DNA of 64,000 bases, from the NCBI RefSeq assembly GCF_021183825.1, contig NZ_CP089211.1, positions 1,178,001 through 1,242,000 on the forward strand, written 5' to 3'. Both the position numbers and the translations under genes were made by a program. The notes below the pieces were generated by a model. It was not told the origin of the DNA, ran no database searches, and saw nothing but the letters and a program-made list of their open reading frames with translations. This document shows, in pieces, positions 54,201 through 62,841 of this stretch (its first letter is position 1; every line of letters begins with the position of its first letter). The DNA comes from Sinomicrobium kalidii. Its GTDB lineage: Bacteria; Bacteroidota; Bacteroidia; Flavobacteriales; Flavobacteriaceae.

Positions 54201-54668
54201 GGTGAGTATAAAGGTTTTGACGCCAGTGTTTTTTTCCAGGGCCAGGAGGAAGCCGATATTATGCTGAACGGATCGGGGATCCATCCGTTTGTAGGTGGTG
54301 GGGGTACCGGAAATCTTTACACGGTTGCGGTTAACCGGTGGACGCCTGAAAATGACGATCCCTACGCCCTGTACCCGAGATTGTCCTACGGCGATACGGG
54401 ATTAGGGCAGAACAATAATACCCAGGGAAGTACCTGGTGGAAGAGGGATATAGACTTTTTAAGATTAAAAACAGCTGAAATAGGGTATACACTACCGAAA
54501 AATGTGGCTCAAAGGATCAGCCTCGAAAACGTCCGTTTTTATCTGAGGGGAACCAACCTTCTCACCTTTAGCAGTTTTGATCTGTGGGATCCGGAACTGT
54601 TGACGAGTAACGGCGGGACCTATCCCAATATATCTGTAGTATCCATAGGTGTTAATGTTTTATTTTAA
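51246..54668 (+). CDS. SusC/RagA TonB-dependent receptor with STN domain
   Basis: An outer-membrane channel that takes up glycan fragments with energy from TonB. The 1140-residue protein starts with a long N-terminus; an internal ATG at 51306 would give a tighter signal peptide. The order is an STN signalling domain (about 48-110, ISLEMENVSLDRVL), a carboxypeptidase-regulatory-like domain (about 145-225, IQGMITDVQGQPLPGV), a plug (about 235-350, with DEVVLVGYGKQKK and YGIRGANGVILIETKRGK) and a beta-barrel. The STN domain links it to the sigma/anti-sigma pair upstream. The stop is 11 bases before susD. Confidence 0.95.
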   Translation: MKKPTKMGEEIPLFLSYDLKMKLTTILLLFTIIQTNANFLYGQKDKISLEMENVSLDRVLTGIEAQTDYRFIYKDDEINYSRIVSIHAQKTPLKQVLKKLFRNTAIDVHIAGKQIILKSGKTEKPKEIEVTEDLKKTTQLAIQGMITDVQGQPLPGVNVTEKGTVNGVVTDFDGNYTIEVGSRDAVLIFSYIGMKTREVTVGDQANINVQLENDIQSLDEVVLVGYGKQKKISVVGAQSSVKAEELEQPVANIGTMLAGRIAGLTGVQRDGLPGYDGADIWIRGISTFTNAGPLILVDGVQRSLDNLDPRDIASFTILKDASATAVYGIRGANGVILIETKRGKIGKPEVSVDYNEGWTSFTNVPDLADGETYMRLANEALTTRGQEPKYSGEYIENTVNQTDKFLYPDVDWIDTVFKDFGRNRRASVNVTGGAENAVYYVSLGYYDETGLFVTDGLESYDSDTRFKRYNFTSNLTLDITRTTKVNVGIQGYLSEGTYPGAGVGSVFSAAMEAPPVEYPILYPGGYVPGKSSNGGLRNPYADVAKRGYRNENKNQIYSNLRIDQQLGFITEGLSWSGMFAFDAYNEQFITRSKRENTYFVDQNFPYTEDGELLLNETYTGQNFLGYDRSNGGNRRFYLETSFNYNRDFGKHSVSGLVLFNRSDYINAFAGDFTGSIPFRNQGLAGRATYSYDDRYFFEVNAGYNGSENFAPENRYGFFPSVAAGWVISNEKFFEPFAKTINYLKIRYSDGLVGAESGAGRFSYLSRVEQNNDFGFDFGENIQFTPGIRETYYGVDVTWAESRKQDLGIELNMFKSELQIIFDLFKEHTKGAFLQRGDLPNYIGLTTDPYGNLGVVENKGFDGSVTYNKNFGEFRLGFRGNFSYNRNEIIENGQPEQLYEWQDRRGTPLLARFGYTAERLYTLDDDTNGDGFITADDGNFPDQFGQIMPGDIKYKDLNDDGKIDSYDQREIGQGDVPALTYGFGITGEYKGFDASVFFQGQEEADIMLNGSGIHPFVGGGGTGNLYTVAVNRWTPENDDPYALYPRLSYGDTGLGQNNNTQGSTWWKRDIDFLRLKTAEIGYTLPKNVAQRISLENVRFYLRGTNLLTFSSFDLWDPELLTSNGGTYPNISVVSIGVNVLF

Positions 54669-54679
54669 AGGATGGAGGT

Positions 54680-56518
54680 ATGAGAACAGTACAAACAATA
54701 ACAAAACTAATGAGCAATTTAAAATATAAAGCAATAGTAGCATTGCTGGCAATAATCCCGGTATCGTGCAATGATGATTTTTTGGACCAGGTTCCCGATG
54801 ACCGTCTTACCTTCGAGGAAACTTTCTCCAAGCGGAGTACGGTAGAACAATACCTGGCAGCAATCTACGATCATATTCCCAGCGAACTGGACCAAAGATA
54901 TACCGCCAGTAATTCCGGTCCGTGGATCGGAGGGTCTGACGAAGCAGAGTACGTATGGTCTTTTCACCTGGGGAACGCCCTGAATGTAGGGGACTGGAAC
55001 CCTACAACAGGACATGTAAGTACATTGTGGTCCAATTTTTACAGGGCTATCCGCTCTGCATCCACATTTATGCAGAATATAGATCAATGCCAGGACTGCC
55101 CGGAGGAAATTACAAGAAGGCTGGTGGCGGAAGCAAGAATTTTAAGGGCCTTTTATTATTACAATCTTATCCGTATTTACGGCCCCGTGATCCTCATGGG
55201 GGAAGAACCCATAGCCCCCGATGCAAACCTGGAAGAACTGGGACTTCAACGGAACACCATGGAGGAATGCGTAAACTATATTGTCAGCGAACTGGACCAG
55301 GGCGCAGAAGCACTTGAAGGGATCGCCTTTAAAGGAGACAGGGCCGGAAGGATGAGCCGCCCCTTTGCCATGGCCATAAAGGCAAAGACCCTGCTTTTTT
55401 ATGCAAGTCCTTTATTTAATGGTAACCAGGACTATGCCGCTTTGCAGAATGCCGAAGGCCAGAACCTGATACCGCAAAGTTACGATGTGAACAAATGGCA
55501 GATGGCTGCCGAAGCGGCCCGGGCGTTTATCGACGAATTCACTCCCAATACGTTCAGGCTGTACAAGGTGTACAATGAAGATGGCTCCTATAACCCTTAC
55601 CTGTCCTGCCGGGAGGTCATGTATGACGATTTTAACGAGGAAATGATCTATGCAAGGCCCCGTGGGGGGATCGCATATCATTACGATTGCACCCCATATC
55701 ATCTCGGTTATCCCACAGAAGTCCGGGGAGCAGGAGGGCTGAGCATTACCCAGGAAATGGTCGACGCCTATTTTATGGCCAACGGGAGGCCCATAGACGA
55801 TCCTGAATCGGGTTATGTGGAGACCGGGTTTTCCGATTTCCACGCACCGTTTGATTTTCAGAGCAGGTCAACCTTCAATCCGTGGGTAGGCCGGGAGCCG
55901 AGGTTCTATGTAGGGGTCACCTACAACAATAGCCTGTGGATTAACCGGAACTTCGGAGATGTTATAACAACGACCTGGTATGGCGGTAATTCCGGAAGGC
56001 AGGCCGGATCGAATGATTATCCCCCTACCGGTTATGTCGTTAGAAAGAACGTACCCCCGAGAGACTGGCGGAACAGCGAACGGAGTATTCCCTATATGAG
56101 GCTTGCCGAAATCTACCTGGATTATGCCGAAGCCTTGAACGAATACGATCCGGGTAATCCGGATATCCTCAAATATGTGAATCTGATCAGGGAGCGGGCA
56201 GGTATTCCCGAATACGGTTCGGAAGACCTCGAAGCCCCTTCCGGACAGGAGGCCGTGCGGGAAGCTATTCGAAAGGAAAGAAGAATTGAACTGGCCTTTG
56301 AAAGCGTCAGATATTTTGATGCAAGGAGATGGAAAATAGCAGAAGAAGCTTTCGCGGGATCGTTTCATGGCATGGATATTAACGCCGGGGATGAAGCCGA
56401 TTTTTATAATAAAGTGATTTTCGAAGAACGCGTGTTTAATAAAAGACATTACCTGTGGCCCATACCCCAGGACGAACTTAACAGCAATACCGACCTGGTA
56501 CAAAACACAGGATGGTAG
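54680..56518 (+). CDS. SusD/RagB nutrient-binding lipoprotein
   Basis: A surface lipoprotein that caps its SusC partner and captures glycans. The 612-residue protein has a lipobox in AIIPVSCNDDFLDQVP. An ATG 30 bases downstream would give a shorter signal peptide and is also possible. Typical SusD text includes RLVAEARILRAFYYYNLIRI, YGPVILM, the N-terminal TPR-like helices, and the C-terminal IRKERRIELAFESVRYFDAR and YLWPIPQDEL. The glycan it binds is unknown. Confidence 0.94.
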   Translation: MRTVQTITKLMSNLKYKAIVALLAIIPVSCNDDFLDQVPDDRLTFEETFSKRSTVEQYLAAIYDHIPSELDQRYTASNSGPWIGGSDEAEYVWSFHLGNALNVGDWNPTTGHVSTLWSNFYRAIRSASTFMQNIDQCQDCPEEITRRLVAEARILRAFYYYNLIRIYGPVILMGEEPIAPDANLEELGLQRNTMEECVNYIVSELDQGAEALEGIAFKGDRAGRMSRPFAMAIKAKTLLFYASPLFNGNQDYAALQNAEGQNLIPQSYDVNKWQMAAEAARAFIDEFTPNTFRLYKVYNEDGSYNPYLSCREVMYDDFNEEMIYARPRGGIAYHYDCTPYHLGYPTEVRGAGGLSITQEMVDAYFMANGRPIDDPESGYVETGFSDFHAPFDFQSRSTFNPWVGREPRFYVGVTYNNSLWINRNFGDVITTTWYGGNSGRQAGSNDYPPTGYVVRKNVPPRDWRNSERSIPYMRLAEIYLDYAEALNEYDPGNPDILKYVNLIRERAGIPEYGSEDLEAPSGQEAVREAIRKERRIELAFESVRYFDARRWKIAEEAFAGSFHGMDINAGDEADFYNKVIFEERVFNKRHYLWPIPQDELNSNTDLVQNTGW

Positions 56519-56664
56519 TGTTTTCATTTGATTTCGTTTAGTTTAGTTTGATCTGGCCCTTCTCCACAGGAGGGAGGCCTATCCAAGACAATGATTTCTT
56601 TAATGTAGAAGTATATAAATTCTGGTAAATGTCTTTTACGACATGAATAACAAAAAATAATATC

Positions 56665-58500
56665 ATGAAAAAAATTATATACCTGGTCATTGCGACCGGG
56701 ATGTTTTCGGTACTGTTCTCGTGTGCTGATGACGATGTGCTGGACATGGAAGGTCGTCCTGATTCCGTTGTAAACAATGATCCGCCGGGAGCTCCCCCGA
56801 GGGGAATAACCGAAAACTGGAACGGACATGATTCCGATCTTAACCGACAGTATTTCGATAGTTATGTCGCTGTTTATTACGGCGATGAGGTAAACAGGGA
56901 AATAACCTGGCCTTTTGACCTTATAAGCTATTCCTGGGAATACATACTGGATACTTACGGGGCTTTCGGGGATAATAACAGCAGATTGTATGCCGTTATC
57001 CACCAAGATCTCGGTTCCGATCCCTATTACGCCACCTTTCTGGACGATGTGCTGGATTTTGAAAGCCTGGTCGACGTTTCCCTGGAAGGCGGGGAAATGA
57101 ATGCGGCAAATATGGATGGCACCATGCTCGTTGTGGAAGAGCTCGTAGAAAACTCCGTTTACGGCAAAAAAGGAGCACCGGCAAGAGGAGTATGGCAGGA
57201 CCGGTTTGCCGATATTTTCCTGTATGACCTGTACACAGCCCTGGAAATGACCGGCGATGCCCAACGGATCTACGATGAAGCCATGGCTGCCCAGGTTTCG
57301 TATCCCTCCGAAGGGACCTATTGGTTCAGGGATTGGTTTTATCCCCTCTATGAAAATTATGAAGGCCCCCGTGTTTTTAACAACTTCTTCAGGATACTCT
57401 CGGAAAAATACCCGGTAAACGGAGATTCCTACGCCCGGGACCTGAACCTGGGGGAACTGGTCCATTTTTTCAGCGGGGCAACCGGGGAAGACCTTCAGCC
57501 CATGGCAGAAGAAGCCTTTGGCTGGACAGAAGAAGACTCGCTGGAACTACTCCAGGCACGTGCCGATTTTCCCGATCTTAATTATCCTTTTGACCCGGCT
57601 TCGGAAACCATAGACCTCACCGATAGTGCTACACTTACCGTGAGTGATGATAATGGGGAGGGTCCCGAAGGCGCGGAAGGTTCCTTAAAACTGGTCGATG
57701 GCGATATTTATTCCAAGTTTCTCGTCGGCGGGTTTCAGGGAGACATAAACTTCTGGATGCAACAGGAATTTGCAGAACCTACGGTTGTAAACAAATACAC
57801 CTTTACTTCGGGCAACGATGCTCCGGACCGCGACCCCAAGAACTGGAATCTTGTGGCTTCAAACGATATGGAAAACTGGGTTACGCTGGATACGCGTATC
57901 AACCATACCTTTGAAGACAGGAACCAGACTAAGGAATTCAATTTCGAAAATGAAACAGCCTATAGATATTATCGTATCAACATTGAGGAAAATTACGGCA
58001 GTGATGCCATGCAACTGAGCGAATGGAGATTGCTCGTTGTCGAAGCCATAATTCCTTCGGGACCGGAAGATTTCACCGAGGGTGCAACCCTTACTGTGAG
58101 CAAGGACAATAATGATGGCCCCGAAGGGGCAGAAGGCTCACTAAAAGCCATAGATGGCGATGTGGAAACAAAATTCCTGGTCGGAGGCTTTTCTCCGGAT
58201 ATAAATTTCTGGATGCAGCAAGAATTTGCGGAAGCAAAGGTCGTGACCTCCTATACGATTACGTCGGCCAACGATGCTTTCGAAAGAGACCCGAAAAACT
58301 GGGAACTGGCCGGATCGGACGACGGTGAAAACTGGACTACCCTGGATACGAGGGAAAATCAGGGTTTTAGTGACAGGCACCAGACCAAAACGTATACGGT
58401 ATCTAATAATACGGCCTACAAGTTCTATAGGTTGTACATCATGGAGAATTACGGAAGTGATGCCATGCAACTCGCAGAATGGCGCTTATTGGGAGAATAA
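56665..58500 (+). CDS. Surface lipoprotein with two discoidin-like (F5/8 type C) domains
   Basis: The 611-residue protein has a lipoprotein signal (VLFSCADDD). A unique N-terminal domain spans about residues 40-315, with WNGHDSDLNRQYFDSYV, FGDNNSRLYAVIHQD and MAEEAFGWTEEDSLELL. Two copies of a discoidin-like domain follow, at about 320-457 and 472-610, each containing ATLTVS, INFWMQQEFAE, DPKNW and NYGSDAMQL-EWRLL. The close similarity of the two copies points to recent internal duplication. It sits after susD, so it is probably a surface glycan-binding or glycan-cutting protein. I do not recognise the N-terminal domain. Confidence 0.82.
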   Translation: MKKIIYLVIATGMFSVLFSCADDDVLDMEGRPDSVVNNDPPGAPPRGITENWNGHDSDLNRQYFDSYVAVYYGDEVNREITWPFDLISYSWEYILDTYGAFGDNNSRLYAVIHQDLGSDPYYATFLDDVLDFESLVDVSLEGGEMNAANMDGTMLVVEELVENSVYGKKGAPARGVWQDRFADIFLYDLYTALEMTGDAQRIYDEAMAAQVSYPSEGTYWFRDWFYPLYENYEGPRVFNNFFRILSEKYPVNGDSYARDLNLGELVHFFSGATGEDLQPMAEEAFGWTEEDSLELLQARADFPDLNYPFDPASETIDLTDSATLTVSDDNGEGPEGAEGSLKLVDGDIYSKFLVGGFQGDINFWMQQEFAEPTVVNKYTFTSGNDAPDRDPKNWNLVASNDMENWVTLDTRINHTFEDRNQTKEFNFENETAYRYYRINIEENYGSDAMQLSEWRLLVVEAIIPSGPEDFTEGATLTVSKDNNDGPEGAEGSLKAIDGDVETKFLVGGFSPDINFWMQQEFAEAKVVTSYTITSANDAFERDPKNWELAGSDDGENWTTLDTRENQGFSDRHQTKTYTVSNNTAYKFYRLYIMENYGSDAMQLAEWRLLGE

Positions 58501-58520
58501 TTGAATAAAATTAATTACTA

Positions 58521-60731
58521 ATGCTCAAAAAAAATATATTCATAGTAATCTTCATTTGCTGTGGCAGTTTCCTGCGGCAAACTTTGGCACAAAACCCTGT
58601 TTCGGAAAAAGATGGCGGCAAACAGGAAAAAACCGCTTTTCAGACCGCCAGTCCCTGGATGCCGGAAATCGACATCCGATCGGATGTAGCCATCATTTAC
58701 GGGGTAAATGGAAATCCGTCAGATAAAGAAAATAAATCTGTCTTTGAAACCCGAGTTAAATCATGGCAGGAAAAAGGGTATGGCACCCATTTTATGACAG
58801 GAATAGCCTGGGGAGCCTACCAGGACTACTTTCTTGGTAAGTGGGACGGCAAGAAGCATTTTGATGAAGGCCAGGTACAAGCCAGTGGCGATACGATATG
58901 GCACGGGCATAACGTACCCTATATAGTGCCGCAAAAGAGCTTTATAGCCTATATCAAAGAGCAGGTCATTGAACGGGTCATAGATGCCGGGATAACTTCC
59001 ATCTATCTCGAAGAACCCGAGTTCTGGGCCCGGGGCGGTTACAGTACTGCGTTTAAGGAAGAATGGAAGGATTTTTACGGTTTTGACTGGAGGCCCCAAC
59101 ACGAATCGGCAGAAAATACCTGGTTGTCGAATAAATTGAAATATCACCTGTATTACAAAACCATAGATGAAGTTTCGCTATACGCCAAGAAATACGGCAG
59201 GAAAAAAGGACTGGAGGTCAAAGTCTATATCCCTACGCATTCGCTGGTCAATTATTCATCGTGGATGATCGTAAGCCCGGAAGCCAGCCTGGCATCCCTG
59301 CCCGGTATTGACGGGTATATTGCACAGGTCTGGACGGGAACTTCGCGCGAGGCTACATATTTTAATGGCGTGGTAAAAGAAAGGACCTTTGAAAATGCTT
59401 TTTTGGAATACGGTTCTATGGTTTCCATGACCTCGCCCACGGGACGGAAGATCTTCTTTTTAACAGACCCTATTGAAGACCGGAGAAAGGACTGGGACGA
59501 TTATAAAAAAAACTACCAGGCCACTTTCACCGCCCAACTGCTTTATCCCCGGGTAAACAATTATGAAGTGATGCCCTGGCCGGAACGGATCTACACTAAG
59601 CCTTACAAAGTGGCATATACAGACCGGGAAGTGCTTATTCCCCATAAATATTCCACACAAATGCAGGTTATGGTCAATGCCCTGAACAACATGCCGGTAT
59701 CCGGAAACAAAATAAGCGGCATCAACAGTATTGGCGTGCTGATGGGTAATTCCATGATGTTCCAGCGGTTTCCCACTCATGAAGGTTTTGAAGATCCCAG
59801 GTTCTCAAATTTCTACGGTCAAACGCTCCCTCTGCTAAAACGGGGGGTCCCTGTACAAACCGTACATATGGAAAACCTCGGGTATAAGGAAACATTACAG
59901 GAGATCAAAGTTCTGGTCATGAGCTATTCCAATATGAAGCCCTATTCCGAAGATGTCCATAAAAACCTGGAAAAGTGGGTGAAGAACGGCGGGACACTGA
60001 TCTACACCGGTAGGGATGATGACCCTTATCAAAATGTGACGGAGTGGTGGAACGACAAGCGGAATAAATTCAATGCTCCCTCCGAAAACTTGTTTAAGCA
60101 CCTGGGCATACCGGAACAGGCCGGTGACGGTCATTATAAAGCCGGCAAAGGCGAGGTTTTTGTCATCAGGCAAAACCCGAAAGAATTTGTTACGGAAGCG
60201 GGAGGGGATGAAAATTTTGTGGAAACAGTAAAGCGCGCCTTTGAAAAAGATGGAGAAGAACTGTTGTTCAAGAATAATCTGGTACTTCAGAGAGGGCCAT
60301 ACAAGGTTATTGCCGTGATGGATGAAAGTGTGAACAGGGAACCGTATTTTGCAAAAGGCCCGGTAATTGACCTTTTCGACCCTATGCTACCTGTATTTAC
60401 CGAAAAAACAGTAGCTCCGGGAGAACAGGCTTTCCTTTACGATCTTAATGACGCCTACGACAAGGACAAACCTACAGTAGTGGCTTCGGCAGCCAGAATA
60501 TCCAATGAGAAATTCGAAAACGGAGTATACTCATTTACCTGCAAAAGCCCGGCAAACACCATGAACAGTATGCGTGTATTCCTGCCCTCAAAGCCCGAAA
60601 GAGTAATACTGGAGGATTCCGGGGAAACAGGGATATCCCCTATAGGGGCAAGCTGGGATGGCAATTCAAGAACTTACTATCTCTATTTTGAAAATGAGCC
60701 GGAAAGGATTCATGTAAAATTCAAATTATAA
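58521..60731 (+). CDS. Secreted protein with TIM-barrel plus GATase-like layout (putative novel glycosidase)
   Basis: The 736-residue protein has a signal peptide (cleavage near TLAQN). A probable TIM barrel spans about residues 40-370: IRSDVAIIYGVNG, then ITSIYLEEPEFW (E164, E165 and E167 are candidates for a catalytic acid) and later ENAFLEYGSMVS (candidate nucleophile). Next comes a segment (about 400-560) with IKVLVMSYSNMKPYSE and WVKNGGTLIYTGRDDDP, like the glutamine-amidotransferase-like trimerisation domain of GH42 beta-galactosidases. A C-terminal beta-sandwich ends the protein. Overall similarity to GH42 is weak. It starts 20 bases after the discoidin lipoprotein gene. Confidence 0.65.
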   Translation: MLKKNIFIVIFICCGSFLRQTLAQNPVSEKDGGKQEKTAFQTASPWMPEIDIRSDVAIIYGVNGNPSDKENKSVFETRVKSWQEKGYGTHFMTGIAWGAYQDYFLGKWDGKKHFDEGQVQASGDTIWHGHNVPYIVPQKSFIAYIKEQVIERVIDAGITSIYLEEPEFWARGGYSTAFKEEWKDFYGFDWRPQHESAENTWLSNKLKYHLYYKTIDEVSLYAKKYGRKKGLEVKVYIPTHSLVNYSSWMIVSPEASLASLPGIDGYIAQVWTGTSREATYFNGVVKERTFENAFLEYGSMVSMTSPTGRKIFFLTDPIEDRRKDWDDYKKNYQATFTAQLLYPRVNNYEVMPWPERIYTKPYKVAYTDREVLIPHKYSTQMQVMVNALNNMPVSGNKISGINSIGVLMGNSMMFQRFPTHEGFEDPRFSNFYGQTLPLLKRGVPVQTVHMENLGYKETLQEIKVLVMSYSNMKPYSEDVHKNLEKWVKNGGTLIYTGRDDDPYQNVTEWWNDKRNKFNAPSENLFKHLGIPEQAGDGHYKAGKGEVFVIRQNPKEFVTEAGGDENFVETVKRAFEKDGEELLFKNNLVLQRGPYKVIAVMDESVNREPYFAKGPVIDLFDPMLPVFTEKTVAPGEQAFLYDLNDAYDKDKPTVVASAARISNEKFENGVYSFTCKSPANTMNSMRVFLPSKPERVILEDSGETGISPIGASWDGNSRTYYLYFENEPERIHVKFKL

Positions 60732-60836
60732 AGGAGTACAAAAAGGAATTCTTTGAAATAGAAGGTATGATCTCATTAAGAAACTAAAATACTTTCAGTC
60801 CGAAAGTTCACATAAAAGTCCCAAATCCGGAAAAAA

Positions 60837-60890
60837 CTGGTTCGGTAATAGTCCTGGGAACTCACCCGCTTCGAAAAGCAGGTTTTTGTT
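60837..60890 (+). repeat. Second degenerate tRNA 3'-end and terminator remnant
   Basis: CTGGTTCGGTAATAGTCCTGG, then ACTCACCCGCTTCGAAAAGCAGGTTTTTG follows the same plan as the remnant at 48.98 kb: T arm with the AATAG insert, acceptor side, and the CCCGCTT hairpin. It lies at the end of the SusC/SusD locus. Confidence 0.5.
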
Positions 60891-60909
60891 TTTTCCCATT
60901 TATCAATTA

Positions 60910-61101
60910 CTATTTTTCGGGATCATTCCTAAAAGTGGATTCCTTTTCTGTCAAATTACCTTCGGCTAACAGAGAATTTGGATGATAATTGTTCAATGGA
61001 TTTTTTTGAAGATTATTTTCACTATACCCCTGTACTTCTTTTACCATTTCATCGTCATGCGACTGCTGTCCTTCAGGGACCAAGATGATAAGATATTTCA
61101 T
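60910..61101 (-). CDS. Possible small hypothetical protein, 63 residues
   Basis: A frame starting MKYLIILVPEGQQSHDDEM (ATG at 61101) and ending FRNDPEK. The last seven codons run through the interspersed motif at 60918-60939, so the end may be borrowed from a repeat. There is no recognisable domain, and the hydrophilic composition is acceptable for a protein. It could equally be chance coding between two repeats. Confidence 0.3.
   Translation of the reverse strand: MKYLIILVPEGQQSHDDEMVKEVQGYSENNLQKNPLNNYHPNSLLAEGNLTEKESTFRNDPEK
60918..60939 (+). repeat. Copy of the interspersed motif (TCATTCCTAAAAGTGGA)
   Basis: GGGATCATTCCTAAAAGTGG matches the motif at 36407-36433 except that part of the GTTGTGG end is lost. 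As at 36.4 kb, it follows a tRNA-Phe-type terminator within about 60 bases. Confidence 0.5.
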
Positions 61102-61243
61102 TGAAGTTATTCTGATAAAGATAAAACCCCAAAATGTCCACATCACCCCAGCACAAAGTCTATATTACACCTCACAAGCACATATTTCAGACATTAAATT
61201 TGTGAAATACAATTGCTTAAACAACTAAAACCCTATTCGAATT

Positions 61244-62281
61244 ATGAAAACATCAGATTTCACAATTACCCTAACGGTAGATCAAACTCCCGAAGAAGTA
61301 TTCGATGCCATCAACAATGTACGCGGATGGTGGTCGGAAAACATCGAAGGGAGTACAAACAAGCTGAACGATGTGTTTGTATACCAATATAAAGATGTCC
61401 ACTCCAGCAAAATAAAACTGGCTGAAGTCATTCCCCGCAAAAAGGTGGTTTGGGAGGTTTTGAACAACTATTTCAATTTTACTAAAGATGAAACAGAATG
61501 GACGGGAACCAAAATGATCTTTGAAATCTCCAGGAAGGATAATCAAACGCAACTCCGCTTTACGCATCAGGGTTTGGTACCTAAGTACGAATGTTATGAG
61601 ATATGTAGTAAAGGCTGGAGCAATTGTATTGACAATAGTCTGTATAATCTGATCACTACGGGCAAAGGCCAGCCCAATCCTAAAGAAGGAAGCTCCAATG
61701 AAGAACTGTTAAGAAAGTCGGAAAGAGCCCAAGAGTCTGCAAAACCGGGAAGTATTGGCTTTTTGACCGATTATTACGACCAAACCCGCGAAGCTCTTAA
61801 AAAAAGCATTTCCGTTCTCAGCGAAACCCAGTTCCGGTTTAAACCTGCCGATAGCGTATGGTCTGTGGCACAATGTCTGGAGCATATCATAAAATCGGAA
61901 GAGGTGATATTTGATAGTATAAAAAAGTTTATGGAAGCCCCGGAGGTCCCTGAATTGCGAAGCCAGATAGCCATTACCGATGAGGAAGTAATAACTCTCG
62001 TAACCGACAGGAGCAATAAGGTCGAGGCCGCCGAAATACTCAAACCCGGAGAGAAATATACCGATGTACAGACTTCCTGGGCAGATTTTAAAACAGTTCG
62101 CAAGCCTGTTTTGGAATACATAACAGGGGTGTCGCTGGAATCTTTGCGCAGCCACGTGGGAGATTTACCCATGGGAAAAGCGGACGGATATCACTACTTT
62201 CTGCTCCTGGCCGCACATACAGCCCGCCACACCCTTCAGATCCGGGAGGTCATTGCTAATGAAAAATTTCCGGAAAAATAA
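61244..62281 (+). CDS. SRPBCC (AHSA1-like) and DinB-like fusion protein
   Basis: The 345-residue cytoplasmic protein has two parts. Residues 1-140 look like a START/SRPBCC domain (FTITLTVDQTPEEVFDAINN, GWWSENIEGS, TQLRFTHQGLVPKYECYE). Residues 165-340 are a DinB-like four-helix domain with the metal-binding His pattern CLEHII ... HTARHTLQIRE. Both domains also occur alone in many bacteria, where DinB-type proteins can be thiol-S-transferases or of unknown function. It stands alone between two tRNA-like remnants, which suggests a separately acquired gene. Confidence 0.85.
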   Translation: MKTSDFTITLTVDQTPEEVFDAINNVRGWWSENIEGSTNKLNDVFVYQYKDVHSSKIKLAEVIPRKKVVWEVLNNYFNFTKDETEWTGTKMIFEISRKDNQTQLRFTHQGLVPKYECYEICSKGWSNCIDNSLYNLITTGKGQPNPKEGSSNEELLRKSERAQESAKPGSIGFLTDYYDQTREALKKSISVLSETQFRFKPADSVWSVAQCLEHIIKSEEVIFDSIKKFMEAPEVPELRSQIAITDEEVITLVTDRSNKVEAAEILKPGEKYTDVQTSWADFKTVRKPVLEYITGVSLESLRSHVGDLPMGKADGYHYFLLLAAHTARHTLQIREVIANEKFPEK

Positions 62282-62841
62282 AAGCAATACAGTTAGAATT
62301 GTTCGGCATTGAGCATTTACAACTTAAAACGGCACCCCACCCGCCATTGGAGGAATTGATTCGATAATAGACCTGAAAATTCTACCATAAAACTCTTAAC
62401 AATCTATTTATTAAAAAGTTAGTTTTTTTTGTTTTATAGGGTACTCATAAGAGTGCGTTATAGAATGATAAGTAAAAAGTAAGTTATCCTTAATAACGGT
62501 CTTATGGAAATACCCTGCCTCCATCTTACAAGTATAAAAACCCTTTTCGAGTTATATACAATTGACCTTATAAACAAATGGTTAAACATTCACATGTTCT
62601 ATAAAATGGATGGGCATTTCAAAAGCCCCTAACTTTGTGACCATGGTGAAAAACTTTGTGGCCTTTGTGGTTTTCCATATCATGGCCCTTATTTTACTAC
62701 AGAGGGTTCACAAAGCAGGCACAAAGTTACATAGAGCGTTGTATAGAAATTAAAAGTATAACTCAAAACCCTTTTTTTAAACATTCTTTACACTGTATTG
62801 CAAATCATTGATGACATCCACCGTTTAAATGCATAGTATCA
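62282..62841. other. Gene-free stretch with repeat fragments
   Basis: No supported reading frame on either strand. It contains the third tRNA-like remnant (62358-62440) and, near 62640-62680, the phrase AACTTTGTGACC...AACTTTGTGGCCTTTGTGG. I recall that type of degenerate repeat as common in intergenic DNA of Bacteroidota. Confidence 0.5.
62358..62440 (+). repeat. Third, most degenerate tRNA 3'-end remnant
   Basis: GATTCGATAATAGACCTGA, then ATTCTACC and an AACTCTTAAC...GTTAGTTTTTTTTG segment keeps the same order as the remnants at 48.98 and 60.84 kb, including the AATAG insert in the T loop. The hairpin is nearly lost, with only TTAAC/GTTA pairing left. Confidence 0.4.
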
